Source: Nguyenibacter vanlangensis | GTDB lineage: Bacteria; Pseudomonadota; Alphaproteobacteria; Acetobacterales; Acetobacteraceae | Direction: 5' to 3' | NCBI RefSeq assembly: GCF_038719015.1 | Contig: NZ_CP152276.1 | Coordinates: 3,675,501 to 3,739,500 of the forward strand | DNA length: 64,000 bases | Part shown: in pieces, positions 44,070-51,599 of the stretch | How positions within the stretch are numbered: the stretch's first letter is position 1 | Layout of the letters: each line of letters opens with the position of its first letter | Notes under the pieces: generated by a model | Told to the model about the DNA's origin: nothing | Seen by the model: the letters and a program-made list of their open reading frames with translations, nothing else | Database searches by the model: none | Program-made: the position numbers and the translations under genes

Positions 44070-45248
44070 ATGATGCTGGCTCCTAAGATCCCCGCAATCT
44101 GCGACCTTTCAGTAACGAATGTCTGCAACGCAGCTTGCGACTTCTGCGGTTTTTCGCGGAACAACACGCTGATCGGCCCCAGACGATACGTTGATGCGGA
44201 AGACTTCGCACGCGCGCTGCCGATCTTGCACCGACGGGGCATACGGTACGTAACATTCCAGGGTGGCGAGCCTCTTGTGCATCCGGACATCGTTCGCCTC
44301 GTATCGGATACGGCCGCATCCGGCATTCGGGCAACTCTCATCACGAATGGTTGGTTTTTGCCTCGATATGTCGACGCCCTGGTTGCGGCTGGACTCACGA
44401 ATCTGATCGTCTCGATCGACAGCGCCGAGTTTGATGTACATGAGAAAAACCGAGGTCTGGACGGACTTGCCGCGCGTATCGCAGAGGGCATCGCGCGGGC
44501 GCGATCTCTTGGCCTGCGGGTCCAGGCCTCTGTTACGGTCAGCCGGCTCGTTCATTACGACAAACTCCCCGAAACCCTGAAGCGGCTCGGGTTCGACGCG
44601 GTCGAATTTTCGTATCCGCGTCGCGAGCCATTTGGCTCAACATCCCTGGTGTTTGGCGGGGAATCGAAACTGGTCGACTTCAACCGCGCTGAACTGCTCG
44701 ATGCCCTTGCGGCAATCGCCAAATTGAAGAAGCATTTCCCGGTTATGAACTCTCAAGCATCGCTCGAAGAAGTCGCACGTTTTGTACGTGGCGAGCCGCA
44801 GCGAGTACCCTGTGTCGGCGGCTACAAGTATTTCTACCTCGATTGGAACCTCGACATCTGGCGTTGCGAGGCGTGGAGCCACCCGATGGGCTCAGTCTTC
44901 GACCTCGACGGAATTCCGGATCAGCGCGAGCCATGCAATGCTTGTATGATGGCGTGCTACCGGAATGCGAGCATGTTGATGCACGCCGGGGTCGCCGCGT
45001 TGGATGCGGCCCATGCTTTGGAGGCGGGTCACGTCCGATCCGCCATAGCAACCCTCTTCCGACGCGAAGTCGCGCAATCCCTCGGATCGATTATGGAGGA
45101 AATGCCGCACATACGTCGCTTGGCGGCACGCAAACGCAGAGCAATTGCCGGTCGCGTTGAGGCCCAACCGGGGCTGCGGCGGGGCCGGAGAGGCCGGGTG
45201 ACGCGGCCCCCCGCCGCAGCCATCGGAGGACCTCCTCACGCCCCGTGA
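44070..45248 (+). CDS. Radical SAM protein with SPASM-like C-terminal cysteines
   Basis: The ATG at 44070 follows GGAGGGACGTG (392 residues). DLSVTNVCNAACDFCGFS holds the CxxxCxxC that binds the 4Fe-4S cluster and SAM; TFQGGEPLVHPD is the GGE motif. A C-terminal set (VPCVGG, IWRCEAW, EPCNACMMACY) looks like an auxiliary cluster-binding region. The reaction is unknown. The last 40 or so residues (RRGRRGRVTRPPAAA) run into the edge of an IS481 remnant, so the natural C-terminus may have been replaced. Confidence 0.75.
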   Translation: MMLAPKIPAICDLSVTNVCNAACDFCGFSRNNTLIGPRRYVDAEDFARALPILHRRGIRYVTFQGGEPLVHPDIVRLVSDTAASGIRATLITNGWFLPRYVDALVAAGLTNLIVSIDSAEFDVHEKNRGLDGLAARIAEGIARARSLGLRVQASVTVSRLVHYDKLPETLKRLGFDAVEFSYPRREPFGSTSLVFGGESKLVDFNRAELLDALAAIAKLKKHFPVMNSQASLEEVARFVRGEPQRVPCVGGYKYFYLDWNLDIWRCEAWSHPMGSVFDLDGIPDQREPCNACMMACYRNASMLMHAGVAALDAAHALEAGHVRSAIATLFRREVAQSLGSIMEEMPHIRRLAARKRRAIAGRVEAQPGLRRGRRGRVTRPPAAAIGGPPHAP

Positions 45249-45350
45249 CCAGAAGACCGTCCGCGCCAAAATCGGCCTGCCGGAACTGTCGAAGCAACTG
45301 GGCAACGCCTCCCGGGCCTGCAAGACGATGGGCGAAGCCGCCGAAGGTTC
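45247..45350 (+). pseudogene. IS481-family transposase N-terminal remnant
   Basis: The frame DQKTVRAKIGLPELSKQLGN followed by ASRACKTMG matches the N-terminal helix-turn-helix of IS481 transposases (typically DQK..RAK.GLLELAKQLGN.S.ACK.MG). It breaks down soon after and no DDE domain remains. Confidence 0.6.
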
Positions 45351-45447
45351 CGACGATGCATGGCATCGTTGGAATGGTTGCGGAGGGTACCCCGGACGCA
45401 GGTCTCCTGTATTCCGGCAAGCAGAGCTTTCTCCGCCGCCTTGCGCC

Positions 45448-45501
45448 GCTGATTTTCAGGTGCCGGACCGACCGCCTGCGCTGCATGTAAGGTGCCGGCA
45501 T
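45448..45501 (-). pseudogene. 5' scrap of a tyrosine integrase
   Basis: MPAPYMQRRRSVRHLKIS is nearly the same as MATPYMQRRRSVWHLKIR at the start of the integrase at 54496-56019, and the DNA upstream also matches (the GTGCCACCAAC region). The rest is gone. It marks an earlier element at the same tRNA-Ser target. Confidence 0.65.
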
Positions 45502-45573
45502 TGGCTTCCCGTGCGTGCCACCAACATGTGCCACACACTGCCGAAGCCAGAAAGCCCAATGAAATCAAGCACA

Positions 45574-45590
45574 TGGCGGAGAGAGTGGGA
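45574..45590. repeat. att site, left end of the tRNA-Ser island
   Basis: 17-bp identity with the tRNA-Ser 3' end copy at 56106. The sequences differ immediately on the right (gctttt against ttcgaa). Confidence 0.85.
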
Positions 45591-45666
45591 GCTTTTTCCC
45601 GCCTGTCCGACAACACACTGATTTCATTGCGCTTTTTTTTGACCTGCATTTCAGCCGCAGGCAGGT

Positions 45667-45688
45667 GTGTGCCACATTTGTGTGCCAC
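45667..45688. repeat. Paired GTGTGCCAC arm-type repeats, left
   Basis: GTGTGCCAC at 45667-45675 and 45680-45688, 13 bases start to start. The same pair and spacing occur near the right att (56033, 56046). Likely integrase arm-binding sites. Confidence 0.55.
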
Positions 45689-45693
45689 AGACC

Positions 45694-45930
45694 TCAGATT
45701 CTAGCAAGCCCGACCCCGATGGCCAACACGTCGTCAAGGCGGTGAACTGTGATGTCACGCCGACCCATCCCCAGCACGCGCACCATACGCCTTATTATCT
45801 GCGCATCGCCCATGCGGCGGCATCGCTCCAACGCGTCAACGATTGGTCCGTAGTAAACATCTATTACACCATCAATCCCGGCCCCAGGCTTCGCGACCCA
45901 AAGCACAAACTCTCTGTATTCAACCTGCAT
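45694..45930 (-). CDS. Small hypothetical island protein
   Basis: The ATG at 45928-45930 follows AAGGAGGGACTAGCG, so this start is preferred over one 126 bases upstream (78 residues). MQVEYREFVLWVAKPGAG begins it; the middle (IVDALERCRRMGDAQIIRRM) is helical and basic. No family recognised. As the first gene inside the left att site it may act in maintenance or be cargo. Confidence 0.5.
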   Translation of the reverse strand: MQVEYREFVLWVAKPGAGIDGVIDVYYGPIVDALERCRRMGDAQIIRRMVRVLGMGRRDITVHRLDDVLAIGVGLARI

Positions 45931-46154
45931 CGCTAGTCCCTCCTTGGTTGCGACACGAAAAACGTAGTACGACCGCCTCCAGTCCGTCAAACACATCTTC
46001 CAAAGATGATTGTTAATTGCAGGGAATATCCAATTTTTATTTATGAAGAACGCCATGACGATTCATGAGAACTTTCATAAATTCATGAAGACTGTCATGA
46101 GAATGAGATGGGCGCGCCCATAAACTTGCGCATCCATCACGTTATCGTGAGTGG

Positions 46155-47951
46155 TCAGATTTCCAGACCCCTCAAGATGTCCGTCTCCGGCTCGAAATCC
46201 GGCAGGTCCACTTCGACAGCCCCCCTCTCCTTGGCCGCCAAGGCCGCCGCTTGTCGGGCTTCCTCGGCCTTGGCGCGGCGCTCTGCCTCGATGCGCTCCG
46301 CTTCCAACCGGGCTTCGATTTCCGCGAGCTTCATGCGCGCCGGTGCGGTGCTGTCCATCCATGCATCGTGTTCCGCCTGCCGTGCCGCCGCGACCTCGGC
46401 GGCCTTGGCCCGGATGGCGTCGGGGGTTGCCATCTGGACCAATTTTTCGCGGATTTCCTCGGCGTCCCTATGGGCGGCCTCATGTGCGCTGGGGTTGCCG
46501 GGGTTCTGGCCGATGATGCGGGCCGCGCCCATGCTCGGCTCCCAAGTGATGGGGATGCCGAGGGGGCGCAAGACCACATTCAGGAGTTTGATGGTCAGAC
46601 CGGCGGCGATGTCGGCGAGTTTGCCGAGGGCCTTACCGTCTGCAATCTTGTCCGATGGAGCGGTGCGCTCGATTGCCGCTTCGGCGCGCTCAAGCTGGGC
46701 TTCGGCCTTCTCGCGGGCTTTGTTGACCTGCCCCTGATAGGCGGCGGCGATTGCGTCAGGGTCGCGATTCCGCTCCGACCAGCGTGGCACCCCGATTATG
46801 CGGCGTAGGGCTGCGGGGTCGTCGGGCAACGGCAATGCCTTCGGTGCCTGGGGCTCGGGACGGGCGGCAGGAGCCTCGGGAACCTTGGCGGTCTCTGGCC
46901 GGGCGGCGCGCTCATGGTAGGGCTTGCGCGCCTCCTGCTTCTGGCACCACTGCACATAATCATGGAGACCATGAGGATATTCATGACCCCTGGCCTTCTC
47001 ATAGACCTGCCGGAAGGTGACATATGCGGCTTCCGCGCGCTCTTTGCCCTGCGGACTAAGGGCTTCATACCCGCCCTCTTGCCTTGTCCAAGCCGGTGCC
47101 TGCCTCTTCTGTGCCTTTGCCATCTCTGCCTCCACGTCTACTTGCTTGACCCTGAGTAGCCGGTGAATTGCTGTGATTTCCACGCCACCCACGGCAGCGA
47201 CCCACGCCCCAGGTCTGCGGCCAGAGATGAGGTCGATTCCGCAAGCATGAAGCATGCCTTTGAAAGAGAGAGGGTTTTCGTCACTTCTAGCCTGCCATGC
47301 CGCCGTTATGGCTGCCTTCACCTGGGGGGTTTTGAGGCCATTACGGCGAAGGATTTGATGCGTATTGGCGCTATAGGCCGCCTTGGGCTCGCCAGCCCCC
47401 GGCCCAAACTCCCGCCACCGAACCGCCTCGGCAAACGCCTGGGCTTCGGGCAGATTTTCTTTCTCCATTGCGGCCAACACCGCCCGGTCGTGCTTGCCTT
47501 GGGTTATTGGATGGCCCAGGCGGATTTCCGCGAGCCGCCCAAGTTTCTCCTGGCGGGGCTTCATAAAACGGCTGTCGAGCGTGGTGCCGTCCCGGCGGAT
47601 TTCAGGGACTATCATATGCCAATGGCGTTCGTAGCCCTGGTCGCCTTCCCGGGGCTTGTGATGTTCAACGATGGTCGCGTCAGCGAGATTGAAACCAAAC
47701 TCGCCCGCGATTGACGCAAAAACCCCATGGGCTTGTTCGCGCGTCGTCGATTCCTCGGGCGAGACTGAAAAATGGCGGTTGCTGTAGGTCCGACCTGCCG
47801 CCCGAGCATCTTCGTGGGCGGCCCTGACAGCGTATTTGCCGCCCTGGATTATCTTGATAGATTCATTATCGGTGCCGTGGAACACATGCCTGATGAGGGC
47901 ATGCGGACCATTACGAGAAGCGACCTTGATTCTAGTCGCGCCGATAATCAC
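46155..47951 (-). CDS. MobP-type relaxase
   Basis: 598 residues. The N-terminal nuclease holds ALIRHVFHGTDNESIKIIQGG, YSNRHFSVSPEE, TREQAHGVFASI and the histidine pair in RHWHMIVPEI (near 128), the HUH-type metal site of Relaxase (VirD2-like) proteins. A tyrosine motif of this lineage is not obvious at the N-terminus. Beyond residue 300 the protein is charged, with a long coiled-coil C-terminus rich in Ala/Glu/Arg. It nicks oriT and pilots the strand into a helper channel. Its start overlaps the mobC stop (ATGA). Confidence 0.8.
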   Translation of the reverse strand: MIIGATRIKVASRNGPHALIRHVFHGTDNESIKIIQGGKYAVRAAHEDARAAGRTYSNRHFSVSPEESTTREQAHGVFASIAGEFGFNLADATIVEHHKPREGDQGYERHWHMIVPEIRRDGTTLDSRFMKPRQEKLGRLAEIRLGHPITQGKHDRAVLAAMEKENLPEAQAFAEAVRWREFGPGAGEPKAAYSANTHQILRRNGLKTPQVKAAITAAWQARSDENPLSFKGMLHACGIDLISGRRPGAWVAAVGGVEITAIHRLLRVKQVDVEAEMAKAQKRQAPAWTRQEGGYEALSPQGKERAEAAYVTFRQVYEKARGHEYPHGLHDYVQWCQKQEARKPYHERAARPETAKVPEAPAARPEPQAPKALPLPDDPAALRRIIGVPRWSERNRDPDAIAAAYQGQVNKAREKAEAQLERAEAAIERTAPSDKIADGKALGKLADIAAGLTIKLLNVVLRPLGIPITWEPSMGAARIIGQNPGNPSAHEAAHRDAEEIREKLVQMATPDAIRAKAAEVAAARQAEHDAWMDSTAPARMKLAEIEARLEAERIEAERRAKAEEARQAAALAAKERGAVEVDLPDFEPETDILRGLEI

Positions 47952-48340
47952 CCCGCCGCCCTCCCGGCCTTAGCCGCCTTCTTCCTGCGGGTGCCGCCCA
48001 CCCGAAGGGGAGCATGGGCATCATTCAGGAAGTCGGTCGCGGTTTTTGCCGCCACCTCGAACGCTTCAAGGGCTGGGGCTGGGTCGGCATGGTCACCTGA
48101 ATTGAGGCGATGCGCGATTTGGTTGAGGTTATTGCCGCATGCGAATAACTCCCGGCGCAGAAGGCGGAGTTCATCAGCAAGCGCGGCCGGGTGTCTGGTG
48201 CCAGCCGAGGCGTCGGCGGCCAGGGCGCGGAGCCATGAAGTGCGAGGAAGTCCGGCGGCCTCTGCGGCTGCGGCCCATCGGTCGAGGTCGGCCCTCGAAG
48301 CGCGGATGCGGAATGAGTGAAGTCGAGCGGTGCTGGCCAT
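47948..48340 (-). CDS. mobC: Mobilization protein MobC
   Basis: 130 residues. RLHSFRIRASRADLDRWAAA is the DNA-binding start (ribbon-helix-helix-like), and LRRELFACGNNLNQIAHRLN near 62 is the MobC core. The tail is basic (RRKKAAKAG). MobC binds oriT and helps the relaxase melt DNA. It is coupled to the relaxase gene and lies next to the long palindrome at 48423. Confidence 0.88.
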   Translation of the reverse strand: MASTARLHSFRIRASRADLDRWAAAAEAAGLPRTSWLRALAADASAGTRHPAALADELRLLRRELFACGNNLNQIAHRLNSGDHADPAPALEAFEVAAKTATDFLNDAHAPLRVGGTRRKKAAKAGRAAG

Positions 48341-48422
48341 CGGTCTGCTCCTGTGCCGACATCATACCGTGATGGCGGCAGCTTAGATGGTGGGGGTCCA
48401 CGGGGGAGGTTTCCTCCCCCTG

Positions 48423-48469
48423 GCCAGCCTGCTTTTTGGGTCCGCAGGGCCCAAGAAAGCACGCCTGGC
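48423..48469. other. Candidate oriT palindrome
   Basis: A 47-base imperfect palindrome: GCCAGCCTGCTTTTTGGGTCC, spacer GCA, then GGGCCCAAGAAAGCACGCCTGGC. It lies 83 bases upstream of mobC in the non-coding gap; a GGGGGAGG...CCTCCCCC hairpin stands just before it. Relaxosome genes next to such a repeat usually mark oriT. Confidence 0.55.
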
Positions 48470-48512
48470 TATGTCGCAGACATTATTATGGGCGGATGCA
48501 AGCGACGGAGAT

Positions 48513-49139
48513 TCAGTGCGTCAGGAGGTGAGGCAGGATGACGAAGAACACCCCGAATAACCCCCCGGCCCCGGCCAGCATCCACCCCCATTCCAAGAGC
48601 GGCCTCAATCTCTCCCGCCTGCGGCGCTTCTCACATTCCGCGTGCGCCCGGCCTTCGTATATTTTTTGGAATACCGCCTGAGCCGACCCCTTCTTTGCGG
48701 CGGCCATCTGCAGCCCATGGGCGCGGGCGCTGGCGTAGTGCTCAAATGCCCTTGCCGCTCGCTCGCTATCACTATCGAGATAATCAGAGCCCCAATCGTC
48801 CCCGCGCCTCACTTCACGATAAACGATTTCACACTCCGCACGGGAGGCAAGACGGCTCTCGGCGTGGTGCCAGAGTTCGTGAAAAAGAGTTGACTGACTA
48901 TAGATATGGGGTTTCCCGAATACTGTAATCCGACCGCCCCTCTCTCCATCATGGAAGCCGAGAAAGTCGTTGGGCTGACGGTCGAGCATGAACGCCGGGG
49001 CGTCTGGGGCGATGCGGCGGTGATGGTGCCAGAAGTTAAGATAACAGGGCGGCCAGAACCCGCCATCGCGTCGCTCCTGCTCGATTTCAATCTCTTCCTC
49101 TTTCATCGTTGCGATATTGACCGCCCGGCGCGTCGCCAT
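48513..49139 (-). CDS. Membrane-anchored zincin-like metallopeptidase domain protein
   Basis: The ATG at 49137-49139 follows AAGGGGGCGGAAT (208 residues). STLFHELWHHAESRLA near residue 92 carries an HExxH zinc motif, and YLDSDSERAARAFEHYASAR near 130 matches the distal part of zincin domains in phage and conjugative polyvalent proteins (LPD1-like). A single hydrophobic helix (LAGAGGLFGVFFVILPHLL) ends the protein, so it should be tail-anchored with the protease part in the cytoplasm. Its target is unknown; entry protection or host-protein cleavage is possible. Confidence 0.6.
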   Translation of the reverse strand: MATRRAVNIATMKEEEIEIEQERRDGGFWPPCYLNFWHHHRRIAPDAPAFMLDRQPNDFLGFHDGERGGRITVFGKPHIYSQSTLFHELWHHAESRLASRAECEIVYREVRRGDDWGSDYLDSDSERAARAFEHYASARAHGLQMAAAKKGSAQAVFQKIYEGRAHAECEKRRRRERLRPLLEWGWMLAGAGGLFGVFFVILPHLLTH

Positions 49140-49207
49140 ATTCCGCCCCCTTCTACTGTGGCCCTCCAAATAATGGCGTCGTGGCTTGCAAGAGACGGTG
49201 GGAAAAT

Positions 49208-50032
49208 ATGGGGAAACCTATTTTTCGGGAGTTTTCTGCCGTGATAAAAGAACCGACGCCCGGCGCTCACGTAGCCGGGATTATCGAACACATGTTGCCG
49301 TTCGCTGCCGTGGGAATCGAGCTATGGCGTATGCTTATCGACAGGCTGATTCAGGATTTCGGAGCGATGCGAGAGGCCGATTTACTAATTATGTCTGCCC
49401 GGCCGGAGCGGCTGGACACCCGCCCCGACCGCGACGCGCTTTATCAGAAAGTGCGGGACCGGACGGCGACACTGACGGAAGCCGTCAACAAGGCCGAGGC
49501 GATGCCGCGCGGATGGTTCGGCTGGACCACAACGAACAAGCGCAGGCTGTCAGCGGTCAAAAAGGCGGCGGCAGAACTGTCGGCCTGGGACAAAGAGGGA
49601 GCTATGAAGCTGCTGACGTCCGAAGCGGCTCGGCTGGAAAACAGGGTCAGACGACAAGACAAAAAGATTGCGGAGTTCGACAAAAAACCGGAAGTCCAAG
49701 CGGCCGCCCGCCGCCTTGACGATTACCCCGGTGCAATCCGGATGCTCGAAGGCGTCCGCGAAATCAAGCCTGATAAAGAATTGCACGAAGCAATGCGGCC
49801 GGAGATTCGCCAAGATGGCAGTATCCTGCGCGTAGACGCTCCGGCCGCCCTGGCATTGCTCCGGAAAAGAGTCGCGATTGCCGCTGCGCTTCGGGTGGCG
49901 GGTTCCGGAAAGTCGGGCGGCGGACCGAAGGAAGTTCCTACGCCTGACCTGCCGGACATCGCGCCAGATGAAGAAGTCAAGCCGGATGACGACCGGCCCG
50001 AGCCGGACCCGCTGGCTGGACTGCTGATGTGA
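49208..50032 (+). CDS. Hypothetical coiled-coil island protein
   Basis: The ATG at 49208 follows GGTGGGAAAAT (274 residues). A hydrophobic stretch near 18-40 (HVAGIIEHMLPFAAVGIELW) may touch the membrane. Residues 60-170 are strongly helical and charged (KKAAAELSAWDKEGAMKLL), probably coiled coil. The end is acidic and proline-rich (DLPDIAPDEEVKPDDD). No family recognised. It is divergent from the zincin gene. A family B motif begins 11 bases after its stop. Confidence 0.55.
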   Translation: MGKPIFREFSAVIKEPTPGAHVAGIIEHMLPFAAVGIELWRMLIDRLIQDFGAMREADLLIMSARPERLDTRPDRDALYQKVRDRTATLTEAVNKAEAMPRGWFGWTTTNKRRLSAVKKAAAELSAWDKEGAMKLLTSEAARLENRVRRQDKKIAEFDKKPEVQAAARRLDDYPGAIRMLEGVREIKPDKELHEAMRPEIRQDGSILRVDAPAALALLRKRVAIAAALRVAGSGKSGGGPKEVPTPDLPDIAPDEEVKPDDDRPEPDPLAGLLM

Positions 50033-50042
50033 TGGCGCTGAT

Positions 50043-50075
50043 GGTGCCGGGCGAGGCGAAGCCGACCCCGACACC
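50043..50075 (+). repeat. Structured motif family B, copy B3
   Basis: GGTGcC-GGG-cGAGGC-gaa-GCCgac-CCC-gaCACC, the same nested stem as B1 and B2, starting 11 bases after the stop of the gene at 49208-50032. Confidence 0.5.
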
Positions 50076-50181
50076 CCTTGCGAGCCGGAGCCGCACCTTG
50101 GCGGCGATGGGCGAGCGGGGTGAACTGGCTTGCATAAGGTGGTGCGATGATTCCAGTGCCCGAAAGAAAGGGGGGCACCAC

Positions 50182-50676
50182 ATGTCTATGCTCGAAGTAA
50201 TCCGGAAAGACCGCTTGCCGTGTCTTCACAGTGGCAGCGACGAAAAACTAGAAAACTCTGTACTCAAGGCTGCTCAAAAAGTCGAGAAAACCGCAACTTT
50301 CGACAAAGCTGCGATGCTGGACCTTGAGAAAAATGGCCCAACAAAAAACTTCCGACTCCCTGTATTTGATGCCCCGATTTATTTAGAATTGTGGGCGCAC
50401 GATGCTGCGGATAACGAATATGCCCTCGGCGTCATGTATCACGATTTGAGATTCGTAATCACCTTCGGCCGTGGCTGGCCAGGGAGCAATCCCGCAATTA
50501 TCCCCGTCATTTTCGAGATACTGCCTGACGCAGACGGACACGATGTAACTATCAATATAATTTCCGGAAAGACTACCACAGACCGAGACCTGAACCTTGG
50601 CAAAAGCGCGGCCCTTGCCTGCCTGCTGGCGCTCGACGCCTATGCACGAAAAGAAGAGGAAAACGTCAATGCGTGA
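50182..50676 (+). CDS. Conserved island protein (paralogue of 5503-5985)
   Basis: 164 residues from the ATG at 50182, preceded by AAGAAAGGGGGG. It shares with the protein at 5503 the core TATFDKAAM, RLPVFDAPIYLELW, ALGVMYHDLRFV and GRGWPGSNPAIIPVIF, then a helical end with ACLLALDAYARKEE against VLRALDAVAREEG. It is followed by two overlapping genes, the last a secretion-type protein. Function unknown. Confidence 0.65.
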   Translation: MSMLEVIRKDRLPCLHSGSDEKLENSVLKAAQKVEKTATFDKAAMLDLEKNGPTKNFRLPVFDAPIYLELWAHDAADNEYALGVMYHDLRFVITFGRGWPGSNPAIIPVIFEILPDADGHDVTINIISGKTTTDRDLNLGKSAALACLLALDAYARKEEENVNA

Positions 50677-51055
50677 CAATCCTGAACTCGCAACCGTGAT
50701 AATGAACATTCTTAGCGACCGGCCGACCAACATCGACGCAATTCTCAACAGCGGACCAATTGACTGCGAACTCTATATGCGTGCTGGACGGCCACACGTG
50801 CGCCGACTGACCGTTGGCAAACTGGACTTGCTGTCACCGGCCACGATGCTGCTGTCAGTGCTGGGTGATGCCAAGCTGGAGGTCCTGATGCCGGCCCCCG
50901 CGCTTCGGGCGACCCGTGCCGCCCTGATGGAAACTGGGCGGAGACAAGGGCAGCTTCTTGCGCTTGCGTCAATGCTATCCATGATTCCGACAAGCGATGA
51001 TTCAGCCACAAGCGGCTCAACCATCATTCTGGACGAGAAGGAGTATACGATATGA
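50669..51055 (+). CDS. Hypothetical protein in conjugation-gene remnant
   Basis: The ATG at 50669 overlaps the previous stop by eight bases (128 residues). The protein begins MRDNPELATVIMNIL and is mostly helical, with no signal or membrane segment. It overlaps by four bases the start of the IcmD/TraQ-like gene, so all three are one transcriptional unit. No family recognised. Confidence 0.55.
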   Translation: MRDNPELATVIMNILSDRPTNIDAILNSGPIDCELYMRAGRPHVRRLTVGKLDLLSPATMLLSVLGDAKLEVLMPAPALRATRAALMETGRRQGQLLALASMLSMIPTSDDSATSGSTIILDEKEYTI

Positions 51056-51582
51056 GAATGAGGAAGTCGGGTGTGTCGGTGATGGCCGGGGCGGTCGGTG
51101 TGATGGCAGTGGCTGCCCCGGCCGATGCGGCGACAAGCGTGGGCGACGTTGCTGGTGGCTGGACATCACAAATGCAGCGGATTGGCCAGTTCCTCGTCGA
51201 GTTCTTCTTCATGGGAGGCATCGGCCTGACGGGCTATGGCCTGTGGACGCTGTATCAGGCGTCCAAACCCCAGAGCCAGCAAACTTATAAATCCGCATTC
51301 ACACAACTCGGCGTAGGCGGTGGTCTCTGCTGCCTGCCGAGCATTACCGGCGTGTCCATCGGTGGCATCTTCAATGGAGGCAGCGGGACGGCGCGCCTAC
51401 CATCCAGCAACCGACGTTTTCGGGGTGATTCCGCTCGCGGCCCAGCGGGTCGCGTTGTCCAGGCACATGGTTGCAGGTTGTCCACGATTTCCATGGCGAA
51501 GCCACGGAGCGAAGCGGAGCATGATATCCTCGGCGGAAGCGCCCTGTGTCGAGCGCAAGGAGCCGAGGATATCATGTGGTAA
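51052..51582 (+). CDS. IcmD/DotP-like secretion protein with a replaced C-terminus
   Basis: 176 residues. Signal peptide MRMRKSGVSVMAGAVGVMAVAAPADA, then AGGWTSQMQRIGQFLVEFFF, a membrane segment (MGGIGLTGYGLWTL) and a second (LGVGGGLCCLPSITGVSIGG), a layout like small IcmD/TraQ/TraR proteins of I-type systems. From about residue 110 (GGSGTARLPSSNRR) the sequence is unlike any membrane protein, and the final 35 codons read through repeat A3. The gene is therefore probably truncated by a rearrangement. Confidence 0.55.
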   Translation: MRMRKSGVSVMAGAVGVMAVAAPADAATSVGDVAGGWTSQMQRIGQFLVEFFFMGGIGLTGYGLWTLYQASKPQSQQTYKSAFTQLGVGGGLCCLPSITGVSIGGIFNGGSGTARLPSSNRRFRGDSARGPAGRVVQAHGCRLSTISMAKPRSEAEHDILGGSALCRAQGAEDIMW

Positions 51583-51593
51583 TCGCGGACAAC
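51477..51593 (+). repeat. Structured repeat family A, copy A3
   Basis: 117 nt. P1 GTTGTCCACGATTTCCA/TGGTAATCGCGGACAAC keeps the T.T mismatch beside CCA/TGG; left hairpin TGGC-gaa-GCCA; then CGGAGCGAAGCGGAGC; P2 ATGATATCCTCGGC/GCCGAGGATATCAT (14 bp perfect); GGAA, P3 GCGC/GCGC, AAGGA. It ends seven bases from the resolvase stop. Confidence 0.65.
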
Positions 51594-51599
51594 CGGGGG

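Noticed and set aside
8129..51593. Family A as HEARO/omega RNA of an IscB or IsrB element
   Set aside because: No HNH/RuvC protein occurs near any copy, and the conserved features I can recall do not clearly match. Kept as an unnamed family.
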